NCBI GenBank assembly: GCA_037157565.1
Contig: JAZHRO010000024.1
Span: 9,926,501 to 9,990,500 of the forward strand
Length of the DNA: 64,000 nt
Source of the DNA: Thalassia testudinum
Taxonomy: Eukaryota > Streptophyta > Magnoliopsida > Alismatales > Hydrocharitaceae
Reading direction: 5' to 3'
Shown: one piece after another, positions 33,891-46,925 of the stretch
Layout: each line of letters starts with the position of its first letter
Position numbering within the stretch: the first letter of the stretch is position 1
Position numbers and translations under genes: made by a program
The notes under the pieces: generated by a model
The model's database searches: none
Seen by the model: only the letters and a program-made list of their open reading frames with translations
Told to the model about the DNA's origin: nothing

Positions 33891-36012
33891 CCAAGCATTA
33901 ACATATGCCACCTATTGCCTTTCTCAAGGGTAAAGATGAGTCACTGTCTACAATTATTCTATATTGTCCTTTGATGCTTCAACAAGCAGACGCAGAGCTT
34001 CATTTTAGATGGAGAAATTAAATTTAAAAAATGGAGAATGGCACGATTATCATGTTGACTTGTGGTCATTTTAGAAAGATGCCCAATCAGCCAGAAAAAT
34101 TTTCCCTTACTTGAGGGATAGAACAGGTTGAGCAACCATTGATTTCAGAGGCCCCAGTGCTCTAAGTTTCAAGATGCTTAGAAGTTGGTAGATAGAAAGC
34201 AAGATGGAAAAGCTTGTTAACTGCAAATTCACAGTTGACCTTGTAGATGACAATGGAACAAATATTGATAGCCCTTAGCTGTATGACTAGTGTCTTGGCT
34301 AGTCAAGTTTAAACTTGATGAATCTGCCAGGCAACTTTTGTTGAGAAAATTATGCAGGATCCGATGATTCCTACCCTGAGAAGCGAAAAAAAAAAGATGC
34401 AAGGTCACAAATTTTTCGCACATGTGCAAGATAAACAACAATGGTGCTTTTTTCTGTACTGGTATCAATTTTGTGATCTAAATGATTAAGCACATCAGTT
34501 CATTATGAAAGAAATTAAAGCGTGAGAAAATCTAGTTGCCAAAATTGTTGGGTTGTCAGGCATGAAATCAACCTACTTAACCAAGTCCAAGGTGGTACAC
34601 ACAATCTAGCTGATTGGGTGTATATCCTTAACTAAGTAAAGCATTGTGAAAATCCAATTATTGAAGAGACCAGCCACTGTCTTGGTAAAGGGGAAAAAAC
34701 ATGCATTATTGGTTTCATAAATGAATTAAACATCTCGAATAACCTAAACCTCTGTTGTTGAAATTCTTCTATATTTATCCTTTTTAGTTTGTCATTCTTA
34801 ATTCATGAATTCAACTCATTAAACAGTTCTAGGCTGCTGCAAGAGCTCCTCCTGGTAAGATTGTAATGTGCAGGTTAGTTTTCTTGATAGTGCATGTAAG
34901 TGAGTAATCAGTTGTAAAAAGTGGTCATCACAATTGAATACATGGATCTAGCAGTCATACCATGCATTGTTTATTGTTCTACATAAGTTACTTTTTGTAC
35001 TGATGAGAAATTTGGGAGCTCTGGCTCTGGTCGGGTCAGCCTACCGGTGGAATGATGCAGCAAATAGTTTGAAGTTCAGAATGAGTAAATAGGTTCAGTT
35101 TAAGTTTCAGGAATAGGTTGAATTCAAAGTTTAAGAAACAGGATCAACTAGAACTTTTGTTAGAAGCTAGTGATAATCTAAATGGTTGCATTTTTCACTT
35201 AAAAAATGAGGTAGTGTTGGTAAGTAAAATTGCAGAAGCATTAACAATAGTTGAAGAATTCCTTTAGTTTCCTTTTTTTAGGTGATGAAATGTTGCTTAG
35301 AAAGAAAAATAGGCTTTCAGAGATCGAAAAATCGGTATGCCTCATGGCATAGATCGCAACCAAGGACAATACATGCAGTAAATTTGGCCATACAGTTGTA
35401 TATCCAATAATGGTATCAAAATCTATACGGGGAACATAGGCAGTATCCAGACTACCAAGCTCCAGCTTTCAGGGTCTGTTGGACTTCAAGATTGTTAGGT
35501 TTGAGAACCATCATCCCTAGCTCAATGTCTTCAACCAATGCTTATCTAAGTAGAATTTAACATAACACTGTCTCATTCATCAGTTGATGTACTTGTCGGA
35601 TTCAAGAAGAATCAAGGGAAGACACATGGAGCAGTCCAATTGGGATCCTCAGGACCTCGTCTATTCTTATCCCAACATTCTATAAACAACCATAGAGGTT
35701 TCCTACCTAGGATAACCGTGGAAAACAATTTCCATCTACGCATTCTAGTAGGACATGGGTTTCAGCTGGTCTCCCAACGTGGGAGCACCGCAGTGAAATA
35801 AACATCAATCACTGGGTGAAGGGATTAAGGAGTATCCTATACATTATTAAGCACCATCTATTACTTGCCAAAGATGAAAAGGCAACAGCATGAATGTCGA
35901 GCTCCTGTCATCAGGGACTGGTATCGCAACCAAAATCAATCCCCCGCCAGTGGTAACAAAGGCTTCCCGGTCATTTTGGAGACTTGCATTCCGTACTTTG
36001 ACTCTATGCAAT

Positions 36013-36230
36013 CCCTGCTTGGATCCAGAGACACGAATTCACAATCAACACAAACCAACTAGAAAGCTTTGATCCCACGTGAACCCTGCCTAGATCCGGA
36101 GACTCATAACAACTACCCAGACAAAAGGAGACTTCACCAATCAACACAAAACCCACTAGAGCTAGAAAACTTCAATCCTATCCAAACCCTGCTTAGATCC
36201 AGAGACGCGAATCCGCTCCCACACGAATCA
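36013..36230 (+). repeat. three imperfect units, CCCTGCTTAGATCCAGAGAC
   Basis: The motif CCCTGCYTRGATCCRGAGAC begins units at 36013, 36084 and 36187. The spacers share AATCAACACAAAMCMACTAGA. It lies in the 3' flank of the methyltransferase gene. Confidence 0.7.
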
Positions 36231-36459
36231 CTGCCTAACTGTGATTCTCAATCAGAAAACTCAGATCCAACACAACAACACCATCACAACAACAACAACA
36301 ACAACCGATCTAAAAGCAAACAATGTAAATTCATCGACCCAATTTACTTAAACATCAAATGACAAAGACAAAAAAAAGAAGTGGGGAATTAGTTACCAGA
36401 AAGAGGAAGCTTCCAGATCAACCACCACCACCACCGCCCAACCAAATTCTCCATGCCTT

Positions 36460-37594
36460 TCACTTGTTGGGATGCTTCTGGAGCAACGCGGTGAGGTACA
36501 CATCCCCGGACTTCGCGCCACCTCCATCGGTCTTGTTCGCCGTGGTCCACTTGAAGATCCGGTATCCCAACTTCCGGATCAGCGGACCGTACACGTTATC
36601 AAGATCGGATCTTTTCGAGAAGAAGTGGTCTATCCACAGCATCCCGCCAGTCCGGAGCACCCGGTCGGCGTCGAAGAGGAGGAACCCGAGGGTCTCGGTG
36701 GGGACCCACCGGTTGACGGCCCGGCCGAACCGGACGAGGTCGAGCGCGGCGTCCTGGACCGGGAACCGCTGCTGCAGGGGCGCGTGGAGGGGGACGACCC
36801 CGCGGCGGGCCACGGCGGCGCCGTTGCGGGCCCCGCCGAGGTCCAGGGTGGTGGTGAGGACGGTGGCGTTGGCGGCGTCCCTCATCTCGGCGGCGAAGGG
36901 GGCGGTGCCGCCGGCGACGTCGAGGGCGAGGCGGATGGGGAGGGCGGAGGCGTCGCGGGCGAGGCGGAGGAGGTGGGGGACGGTGAGGTCGAGGTTGGAG
37001 GACGGCCGGAAGGTGGAAGGTTCCGGAAGTGGAAGGGGGGTGGAGAGGTGGGGAGGGGAGGAGGAGGAGAAGCAGCGGCGGCGGGGGAGGGGGGTAGCAG
37101 CCGAGGAGGAGGAGGAGGTCGGCGAGGTCCGGGGGCTGGAGCGCGGGGCATGGGAGGAAGGGGGTGTAGTTCATGTAGCGGCGGAGGAGGTCCGGGTGGC
37201 GGAGGCAGGAGGTGGCGATCGGGGAGGTCTTGGAGAGGAGGAGGAGATCCGAGGGGGGTTTTTGCAATTTGGACGAGGAGGCTGAGGTGGTTTGGAGGCT
37301 GGTGAGGTGAGAGATGGACGATCGGATGGTGGAGAGTTGGGAGAGGAGGTGGGAAGGGACGGTGGGGGGGATGGGGTTGGAGGAGAGGGAGGGGAGGAGG
37401 GTTGTGGTGGTGGTGGTTAGGTGGTAGAGGGAGAGGAGGTTGGTGGCGACCATGGCGAGGAGGAGGAGGAGGTTGAGGGCCATGCCCAGGCCCGTACGGG
37501 GGAGCACGCCGGATGCGCCGGTTAACATCTTCCGGCTGCCCTTGTTCTTGGACGCTGCTGCTGCTGCTGCTGCTGCTGTTGATGTTAAGCCCAT
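36460..37594 (-). pseudogene. putative membrane-anchored SAM methyltransferase (At1g29790-like), frameshifted
   Basis: The frame from ATG at 37594 gives an Ala run, a hydrophobic segment (MALNLLLLLAMVATNLLSLY, about residues 38-57) fitting a signal anchor, and the family block CLRHPDLLRRYMNYTPFLPCP. At the G6 run 37089-37094 (C6 on the coding strand) the frame breaks. Removing one C would put the sequence in frame with PRRRCFSSSS and then the methyltransferase domain: LALDVAGGTAPFAAEM (motif I), VVPLHAPLQQRFPVQDAALD, LFDADRVLRTGGMLWIDHFF, YRIFKWTTANKTD, ending VYLTALLQKHPNK. About 377 codons in all, normal for the plant family of uncharacterised methyltransferases. The domain is otherwise intact, so this is either a very recent null allele or a homopolymer sequencing error. 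Motif I has AGGTAPF where relatives usually have GGGTGTF. Confidence 0.8.
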
Positions 37595-37659
37595 TTTCTT
37601 CCCAGAGTGGGGTTGGGTTGGGGTTTCTGTACCGTCTGTGTTGATCTCTATGAGAGAGA

Positions 37660-37670
<11 letters not shown>

Positions 37671-37691
<21 letters not shown>
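37671..37691. repeat. (GT)n microsatellite in the methyltransferase 5' leader
   Basis: About ten GT units, followed by TTTG repeats, lie between the start codon (37594) and the TATA-like site. A (GCT)n run at 37553-37579 encodes the poly-Ala just inside the gene. Confidence 0.85.
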
Positions 37692-37765
37692 TTGTTTGTT
37701 TGTGCGTGGATCTGTGAGGGAGGAGAGCCGCAGATGCGAATGTGTACAGAGAGTGGAGAGGTGGT

Positions 37766-37773
37766 GATATAGG
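37766..37773 (-). promoter_or_regulatory. TATA-like site of the methyltransferase gene
   Basis: CCTATATCA on the minus strand, about 175 bp upstream of the start at 37594, upstream of a CACA/CTCT-rich leader. Confidence 0.4.
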
Positions 37774-37799
37774 GTTAGTGCTGTGCTGCACAGCCGAGT

Positions 37800-40720
37800 G
37801 GAGGAAGTGAAGTGGGTAGAGTAGTGGGTCACCTTTTTAATGTATTTTTTCACGGGTTGTCTTCTTGGGTCAACCATCGTAGATCTCGTGAGGGATCCGA
37901 GTTGTGCCGCTTCTGCCACGTGGCACTGGTGATTACAAGGGAATGGTGAGATTTGCGTTCCTATGATATGGTTAATGGGCATGAACATGGCCGTTTGACA
38001 CGGCTGGTGGAATAGTTACTTCGAAGTAATCTCCCGGCAAATGAGATGATCTTATTTTTTTTGTTTGATTGGGTATTGGGTTCAAATAAGAAATAATTAA
38101 TGTGAGTTTGCTTGTATTTTGTGCGAGTAAGTATCTTCATATATTGTAATTAATGAACCGATGTTAACCATCACAAACAAGAAAAAACTAATCTAGCTTT
38201 CAAGTTGGAAGCACACCTTCGCTTTCACCCCTTCGCTTCTACCCTCTTTTTTTCCTTTCGCGAGCCCTAAACAATCTCCCCGATAGGCCAGGCCTCGACC
38301 TTGATCGACAATCATGTCGGTTGAAGCCCACCCGTTTTAGATCAATGTTCCTCGCTATATTTCCTCCATCTCCTTCAGCCATGGACAACATCTCATCCTT
38401 CTCCCGACAGCCTCCCTCCACGAGTAGATCCCTCCTACTGTGTCGAAGGCTCGATGTGGAGGCATCTCGGAGAGGATGGCTACCTTGTCTTCGCTTGAGG
38501 CATCCTTGCTCAACATCGGTCACTTGGGGCATCTCCGACATCAGTCTGGTCCAGTTGCTCGAGGCATTCCCGATGCTATCAACAATTTGGAGTGCCCCTG
38601 CTATCATTGACATTTGGGGCTAATGTGGCATGTGTTGGTGACTGGTCGATACTCCATCGATCGAGACGCTCCCACAATTACCTTACCTCCACCTTAGTCA
38701 TCCTTTAATTCTTGTGTTCTTGTTTTTTCTTTGTTGACGTTGTAAGTTTTTCTAGGGACCATGTCTGAAACTAAGGCCTTGCATAACGGAATTTGAAGGC
38801 TCATCCTGGCCTCGTGTCATTCATTTACACAGATCATTTTGATCGTCGATGATTTCATGATACAATCATATCAAATGACGTAGAACAAACTTTCGAGTCT
38901 GCTATTTACTACACGAGAAGCTTCTTATCGCTCCATTTTATTTTTTGTTTTATTTTTGTATCACATGCATGCATGATATCAGGTAAAACAAGTCAAACGG
39001 ATCCTTACAATGCACAACACCGCTCAATCTCCCACCCCAAATAACATACAACCCATTCGGAATTTGAGCATTGGTCACAATCAAGGAGAGGAGTAAAATA
39101 GGTCAGCCTTCGACATTTGCTTTTTGGTATTTGCATTAGCATGTCCCGAAAGAAGAAGCCATGACTTATAACCAAAAGTGCATTCCTCACAGCTCCTGGC
39201 AACCAAGAGTGCATTTGTTACAACACCCTCTATTTATTTATTTTTCTAATCTCCTTTGGATTCGACCTCTTTGTGCCTCCGAACCAGACGTGTGTGATTT
39301 CAAGCATCATTTTATCACGGACCAATGTTAATACCATCTTAAAGATATGCACAAAAACTCCAAGCGCATATTGTGGCAATATTAATACCATCTTAAAGAT
39401 ATGCACAAAAACTCCAAGTGCATATAGTGGTGGACCCACATCTCTTGCAAACCAAGCAGTCTATGGTGAGGTATCAATTCCAACGTAGCAAGCTTGTACA
39501 CATTAGGTACATCTTATACATTTATCATAAATTTTGACCAAATGTGACGTGAAACCTATAAAATCCAATTTTGAAAGAAACCATTTTGATCAATATCTTT
39601 TTGAGGTTATTAGATAAATGGCATCAAAAAATTTTTAATTTGCTTAAATACCACAAGTGTCAATAAAAAAATTATTTCGATGTCAATTTTGATGTCTATG
39701 TCAATTAAGTTATCTTAAGTGACTTAGATATTGACATAGGATTTGACACTTAAGTAAATGGATTTAACTTTTTTTATGATATTTTTGTAAATATGAAATT
39801 TCTTTTTCAACATTCAGGTAATTTTTAAAATTCTTAATGACATTTAACTGAAAGAAAAATACCCTATCTTTTTTTAAAATGTTAGTAGTATATAAATATA
39901 GCATTCTACGTTATAGATCAATATTTCCCAATGGTTTTGGTGCATTTACAATAACAAACTCCGTAAACATTGTACCTAAAGAATCCCAACGTATTGAGAG
40001 GGAGATATTGTATACCGTCCAATTCAATTCTCCACATTTTGTACCATACTCTTGTGTAAATAACCTGATACAGATTCACAATCAATAAAGTTTTCGCCAT
40101 CAAAAGCAACAATTAGTCAAAGAATGCCATTCAGTGATGGGTGTTGAGACCCACCTTGTCCACCATGAGCTCTTACGGCCAATCATATGATCATCAAAAC
40201 CACTCTGTCATGAGACCTGACTCCTCGGGAATGTGTCTCTCTGGTCTGACTTGTGCCCTTCTCAAAAATTCGGTCGCAGGTTCACAAGTTATGGCTCTTT
40301 TGCCAAGTATTGCTTTCCAGACAACTTGTTGATGGCCTGAAATTCTAGTTGCAAAAGTATGTAATTGGGTAAATAGTTTCTGTTCCAGCAGCAACAGCTC
40401 CGATCACCATTGGGCAACTTCCAGAAATATCTATCCATGCCACTCTTCCGCAATATCTATGCCAACTTGCATTCTCAGGTAAACACGCCCTCGTCAGAAA
40501 ACTGAAAATCGAAGGCAGTGATAGATAACACGGAATACATGTTGCAAGCTAGGGGACATGAAAATACAAAGATAGGATACTTATTCCTACGGAGCAACAA
40601 CTCATATCAGCGTATGTGCGATTTAAACAGAAACGGCAAAAAATACCCTCTTCATAGAACACTCTAATCGTTCAAATGCCGATGCACAGCCAGATCATAT
40701 TGGTTGTCTGGTACTTGATA
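37800..40720. other. spacer between methyltransferase and pterin dehydratase
   Basis: No gene is supported. A 124-codon frame at 38239-38613 (-) with a 100-codon shadow on the other strand resembles no family I know. AT-rich DNA follows from about 39500 to 39900. Confidence 0.45.
39328..39435 (+). repeat. 54-bp tandem duplication
   Basis: TTAATACCATCTTAAAGATA and the 34 bases after it occur at 39328-39381 and 39382-39435 with only a few differences. Confidence 0.9.
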
Positions 40721-43330
40721 TTAGAGACTCTGTTTTGGAGCTTTGCGCCTCAGTAGATCTTCAACGTCTAGCGAGTCTATCTTTGCAGCAAGTATGAAGT
40801 CATTCTCAGTCAACCCTCCTGCACAATGGATTACATTAATAAGTGTGTCCACAAAGCTCAATTTACTATTTTAAGAAGGTGGCTCACATCTATAAGAGAC
40901 AGATACACTTAAAAGTTCAAACTGAACATGATCATTCTGATGCAAACACTAATGTTTTTAGGTTGCCTTTTTACTAAAGGGAAATGGTTTTGCATGGTAG
41001 ACCCATCTAGAATTGCAGTTTTCCCTTTTTAGTCCTCAATTATCTTCAAGTGTAAAGCCTAAAATGCTCTGGGCTTACAAGCAGAATGCAATGACTAAGA
41101 ATGTCCACATAGGCTTGTAGCTGTTGTTATGGAGACCCCTGTAAACTATTAGGTGCAATTAATTCACTCTAGCATCTAGATTTTCAGTTGGTCCTATCCC
41201 ATACTCAACCTACTTTTAAGTTTCACCTCTTCCCTTTGAAGCAAGATACTTCCACCATTAGTGCCAATCTGAGGCATAACAATAGCCACAATGGCCCAGC
41301 ATCTGTCAATGCTATGACCAACTGAACTTGTAATTAAAGTATGACTTCATTATGCCTCTGCTTAAATCACACAAGTTGCGAAATTGAAACAAGATCAAAA
41401 TGCTCATCATCTTTGCTACCAAGGCCACACTCTCCTTGACGGATGATACTGTATACCATGCCTCTGTCTAAACCACACAAGTTGCAAAATTGAAGCGAGC
41501 TCAAAATGCTCATCATTTTTGCAGCTAGGCCACCCTCTCCTTGACTAATGAGACTACAAGTCAAACATTGATTTAAACATCAGTTAAAAGAAAAATAATC
41601 ATAACAGATCATTTTTCTATCAGATTAGCAACGGGGGGACAGCATAACAAGATCTAACATCATTAATAACATCAACTATGCCAGAGGACAAGCAAATTTA
41701 TGGCACATTTGCAAATTTCATATCCATTAAACACAAGACCTGAATATTATGGTCAACAGAAAGCACGACTGAACTAATTAGGAGAAAGACCCTACTGGCG
41801 GAGTGTGTCCATATCTCAATCTTGACATTGTTCCAACCAACCAGATGAAGATCCGGGTGATGACCTGCAAAATGCAGTTGCAGTGACAAATCCAGCTTGT
41901 TCTTGCAGAAGTTACACAGTAAAAATATGAAAACTCAAATGGCATCACATTCCTTGGTAAATATTTGTCCCTTTTCAAGATCTTCATTTTGGGGCTTTTT
42001 TTAAGTGCCTGTCTCCTTCTGGATTTCAGATAAATGAAGATGGACACACAGAATTGTCTTTTTCAGGAAATGTGTGAGAGTCTAATGCACCCTTGCACAA
42101 CATCATCTCCCCCCACCCCCCCAAAAAAAAGGCAATCGAGAATAAGGCAGCAAGACCACAGTATCTGGCAATTTTGTAGGCTAAATGACTGATAGACACA
42201 AGGTGAGAATTACATGTCACCTACAGTCCATCAGCAATAACAAGTTAAGACAAGACACCTTTTCAGGAGGGAGGGAGGATTTAAGGCACAAAAACATGAT
42301 GCTCATCTCTTTCTCTTTTTTTGGGAAAAATGATAATTTGGTAGCATCATCTAATTAATGGTTCTCAGATGCTATCCTATACTATTTATCCCAAAGTAAA
42401 ACAAAATAGAAAGTCTTGAGAAGTTTTTTTGGGATCTTCAAGGTACTTAGCATTTACTTAATAGTTTTATTTTATAGCTTTCATGTTCATAAGCATCAGT
42501 TGAGAAGCATCTAGGAGAAAAGGGATGAACTGTATGTACTAGCATACTAGAAACCCAAGCTGGTGGATCTAAATGGGCAAAATGTCTGGTTAGAGAGTAA
42601 ACACGTCAAACACTTTACATTTGGTTGAAATAGATACATGGTCCCAATCCTCATGGATAAAAATGTTCAAAAACGTAATTCAATTTGTTGCAGAGAGAAA
42701 GATATGTTATAACTTATTAGAGAGGTGTGCAGCACTTATGGAAGAGCTAACTCATATCAGTGCAAATTCTGACCAACAGCTTGATCAAACGAGTGCCAGC
42801 AAAACATCTCAGAATAATTCTTAATTATTGCTCATCAATTCTTAACCAGAAAATTATAACCTCCATACTGATAAAGTGTTAAAAGAAGTAATGCAAAAAA
42901 AAAGGAGCCAACAAAACATCTGAGGAACCTACTTCAAGTGTCATTAATGGGGACAACTATAATCATGATAAAATTCCAAAGCAATTCTACAACCTACCTT
43001 CTGCTTCAGCAACATCAGCTACAAGTCGGAAGAAGTCCAGGCCTCTGATAAAACTTCTGACTTTCCATGACTTGTGAAGTTTCAGAGTCCCATCTACATT
43101 TGCAATAGTCCATCCTTCTAACTGATTTCCCCAAGGAATTCAGATAAACAGAATGGTAGATATTAAATAAGTGTCAGAAGCCCCTGATGACATCAATGAA
43201 TAAACTTAGAAAAGGTGAAATAAATGCTGGTAATAGACCAATACCTTGGGAAGCAATGCCTGGGCTGAATGCTCTGACATTGGCCGTATATCCTTTGACT
43301 CACATGGAACACATTTTTTGGAGGCCAACT
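40721..43330 (-). CDS. pterin-4a-carbinolamine dehydratase, four 3' exons
   Basis: Exons (minus): 43330-43245, 43121-42998, 41864-41796 and 40818-40721, all with GT/AG borders and compatible phases, ending TAA at 40723-40721. The joined product includes KKCVPCESKDIRPMSEHSAQ, EGWTIANVDGTLKLHKSWKV, GLDFFRLVADVAEAEG, HHPDLHLVGWNNVKIEIWTH and GLTENDFILAAKIDSLDVED. The dehydratase signature E-x3-H-H-P-x6-W-x9-H-x8-D is complete, so catalysis (dehydration of 4a-hydroxytetrahydropterin) is expected. It matches the At1g29810 group, which carries an organellar presequence, more closely than the At5g51110 group. The junction of the last two exons gives SARGLT where SxGGLT is usual. The N-terminal exon is discussed separately. 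Confidence 0.88.
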
Positions 43331-45597
43331 CTGGTAATGGTAACAATAGTAGGAAACAATTGGTATTTTCATCTAAACTAGTTGCAAAGAATTGGGATTA
43401 ATCTGCTCGCTTGCACTAGCAATTCTCTAGCCACTTTGGATCAAAGAATATTCCCAAGCATAATATTCAGAGTACCCTATAAATGTTAGTCCATTTTACA
43501 TTTTTATCAAAGAAACTTCCAAATATAAGTTTGTCTATGTGCTACCATTCTTAGGTTTAACCACCCATAATGTCAAACAAAAGCAACAAGGTTTTTAACC
43601 ACCAATAATGACAAACAAGTACCGAAATTATGTAACACCCATATGGAACATGATAACGCACAGAACCTGTAGACTTGACTTAAAAAAGTATTTACTGGAT
43701 TGCTAATCTAATCTAGAAGCATATCTCATGGATAAGAATATGCTTGTTTTATATTTAACAAAATTCAACAGCCAGCATAATTACAAAGAGCATTTTTTTT
43801 CTTTTTTGAAATGTGAAAAGGTGGTTAGCAAGCAATGTTAACCCCACGGTTTCATTAAAGGAAAAGAAGAGCTTTTGATGATCCTAAATACCAATTCCAT
43901 GTCCAAATTCAAGTTCATCGTGTTAAATCGAGTCAAGGGGCTATCATTTCGTCCCAACCAAAGCTCCTCAGCAGAATTCGTGCTTTGTATGTAAATCGAG
44001 GGTTTCGTGTGATTGTCTCCTTCTTGGTTTCTAAAATACCCTCTTGTGTAAAAAATTATAGCTCATGCATTAATCCATGTCCAGGAGTAGATCATTTATA
44101 CGTAAATGCAAGCATTAGATAATAAGCATCTTTTTTATCTCTCTCTAATCACTTGTATTGATCATAAAATATTCATACACTAAATTACGCAACAATCAAG
44201 CATGACTTTCCACAAGCAATTGGTATCTTCACCAATTTAATTGCTCCATAGATATTAATACTATTATTATCTCGATGAACTAATTAAATGTGTATCCATT
44301 GCCACTGTTAGACTCCCTCCTATTCATATGCAGCAGCCACAACTCCAAGCCCCCCCACCACATCATCTTTCCCCTTCCTGGCTCCATCGATAACCCCGGT
44401 TAAGGCCATCCACGAGTGGGTTACCCAGCCTTTGTTGGGTTAGTTACGTAAAAAAGGGTGAAGAAGAGAAGGTTGAGGGGTGCAAGAGTTATTTGGAGAT
44501 ATTTCAGGTCGGAGGTCCAAATCCTGTTAATTGCAAAACAAGACCCACTTCTGGATGGTTATTAATAATTAAACCAACGATTCCTGTTGTTTGGTTCAGA
44601 TCTAAGTCATTCAGAGTCAAGTTGGGGCAATCCAAGATATGGTTCTAGAGTTTTGAAGTGTGCCCAACGTTGTGATCAAGTTCGATTGGTGACATTTCAT
44701 CATCCTCTCATGTATGGAAATGTGCCCTGTGGATTATGAGCTCACGTGCATTCACTTGTACTAGGTAAAGACCGCGACCTTACATGTTGTCCTAGGAAGC
44801 CTACCTATTCTCTTGTTAGTTGGAAGCCCTTGTTTAATTTCTTTTTTTCAAAAAAAAGAAGCCCTTCTTTAATAATTGAATGCACCACCCTTTTATTTCT
44901 AGTTAATTTTGATTTAGATTACTAAATCATGAATTTTGATATTTGATTAATTGTCATGTTTGGTTTTGTCTTTTTAAGCATGAAATTAACATTTTAATTA
45001 CATGAAAGTGGTGATATTAGAATCCTTTCTAATTGCCCTGTACTTGCATGTTGTATTCATGATGACTATATGTGGTTCAACCATGATTCAATAAATAAGC
45101 TGATTAAATAATTGTCAATAAATCTCGTGAGGCTTAAATTTTGATTTTTGAAGTAATTGATGTCATTGGATTCCTGGATTCTTAAGGCACACATGCATCT
45201 GGATTCTTAAATAACTTGATGTGAATTGACATGTAAGCAAGGCTCCTCATGTTACATGTGTTACCATGTCTTAAAGGAGAACTACAATGAACTATTATCC
45301 GGTGATTTTGCAATTAGATGAATTCAAATATGGAAATAATTAAACATGAGATTAACCAAAGTGTAGCATGTCTTTTTGGATTACAGGAAAACTATATGGT
45401 GCTCTATATCCTCTAAGGATTGATGGAACGAGGTGATATAAATGAAAAATGTGATATTTATGAGCAGTTACGAATGTTGAGTTCTATGGCTAGGTGGAGG
45501 AGAACGACCACCGAAAGTACTTATGTGGCAAGGGGGGGAGGACCACCATGTCTTCTCTTTCTTCTTCTTCTTCTTCTTTGACTTTGCCTGGCAAGTT

Positions 45598-45623
45598 GGG
45601 GGGGGGGGGGGGGGGGGGGGGGG
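45598..45623 (+). repeat. G26 homopolymer
   Basis: Twenty-six G in a row directly before the first unit of the 666-bp duplication, following TGGCAAGTT. The second unit is preceded by only seven G. Confidence 0.95.
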
Positions 45624-45625
45624 TT

Positions 45626-46925
45626 TACGCCTTTTTTGGTGCTTTACCTGGCAAGTTAGGGGGGATACACCACTCGTATTACTTAACCTAGTGAGAAGAC
45701 AAAGGACTATATAGCCCCTCTACTCGGATCTGAATCGTTAATGTGTGACCATCTAGTTGGCCCCAGCGGACCATGTCCAAGTTAGATTCGAGGTAGGAGT
45801 ACCGATAATGTAAATCAACTACGATATGCCTTAACTCTTGTATCTACCTTCTTAAAATCGAACAATTTATTATTTCCTTAGTTTTATTTAGTTGATTGGT
45901 AAATTATCTCTCTCTCTCTCTCTCTCTCTCTCGGGGTGGGGTCTCCCCCCTCCCCTTATTCGAAATTATCTCTCTCTTCTTTTGTTATTAATGTCGGTTA
46001 ATTGCCTAATGTATAAGTACACATATTCATACCATTTAACATTTTATTGTCTTTATTGGACCATTTGGTTCATTATTCCCTTGTCTAACCTCCCAACCAA
46101 GCACAAGAAAATTGTAAAAGACTTGAGTAGCTAGTTTCGAGCCCGTAATCCCTACAGCAAAGGTGTCCAACATTAAATCCCCTATCATTAGTCGTCTCTT
46201 TTTATTTCCCATTTTAGTCCTTTTTTTTTTAATAATTTGGGTGGCTTTATGTCATTCCAAGTTTGCTTTATGAGGTGAGTTGGTGGGGGGGTACGCCTTT
46301 TCTGGTGCTTTACCTGGCAAGTTAGGGGGGATACACCACTCATATTACTTAACCTAGTGAGAAGACAAAGGACTATATAGCCCTTCTACTCGAATTTGAA
46401 TCGTTAATGTGTGACCATCTAGCTAGCCCCGGAGGACCACATCCAAGTTAGATTCGAGGTAGGAGTACCGATAATGTAAATCAACTACGATATGCCTTAA
46501 CTCTTGTCTCTACCTTCTTAAAATCGAACAATTTATTATTTCCTTAGTTTTAGTTGATTGGTAAATTATCTCTCTCTCACTCTCTCTACCCTCGGGGTGG
46601 GGTCTCCCCCTTCCCTCCCCTTATTCCAAATTATCTCTCTCTTCTTTTGTTATTAATGTCGGTTAATTGCCTAATGTATAAGTACACATATTCTTACCAT
46701 TTAACATTTTATTGTCTTTATTGGACCATTTGGTTCATTATTCCCTTGTCTAACCTTCCAACCAAGCACAAGAGAATTGTAAAAGACTTAAGTAGCTAGC
46801 TTCGAGCCCGTGATCCCTACAGCGAAGGTGTCCAACATTAAATCCCCTATCATTAGTCGTCTTTTTTATTTCCCATTTTAGTCCTTTTTTTTAATAATTT
46901 GGGTGGCTTTATGTCATTCCAAGCT
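45626..46925 (+). repeat. 666-bp tandem duplication
   Basis: The segment starting TACGCCTTTTYTGGTGCTTT at 45626 is repeated from 46292. Both copies run through TTACTTAACCTAGTGAGAAG, a (CT)n run, and the block AATTTGGGTGGCTTTATGTC, ending near 46267 and 46925. The copies are very alike, mainly differing in the CT run and a few substitutions. It contains 80-codon open frames that I do not consider genes. Confidence 0.9.

Larger units (their letters stand above)
29618..36359. other. gene-poor spacer between the LTR nest and the methyltransferase
   Basis: No convincing gene is seen. It is AT-rich, with (GA)n near 30614-30636 and A- or T-runs near 32330, 32450 and 32810. A 199-codon frame at 32542-33141 (+) begins with a proline-rich part and then turns into low-complexity Asn/Ile/Lys codons; I do not regard it as a gene. 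Two local duplications are listed separately. Confidence 0.5.

Noticed and set aside
36359..37305. Plus-strand frames of 308 and 277 codons
   Set aside because: Antisense shadows of the methyltransferase gene; composition is Gly/Arg/Glu-rich from GC skew.
36882..37988. Minus-strand 368-codon Pro/His/Leu-rich frame
   Set aside because: It is a third frame across the methyltransferase gene and its promoter; the true frame is given by the family motifs.
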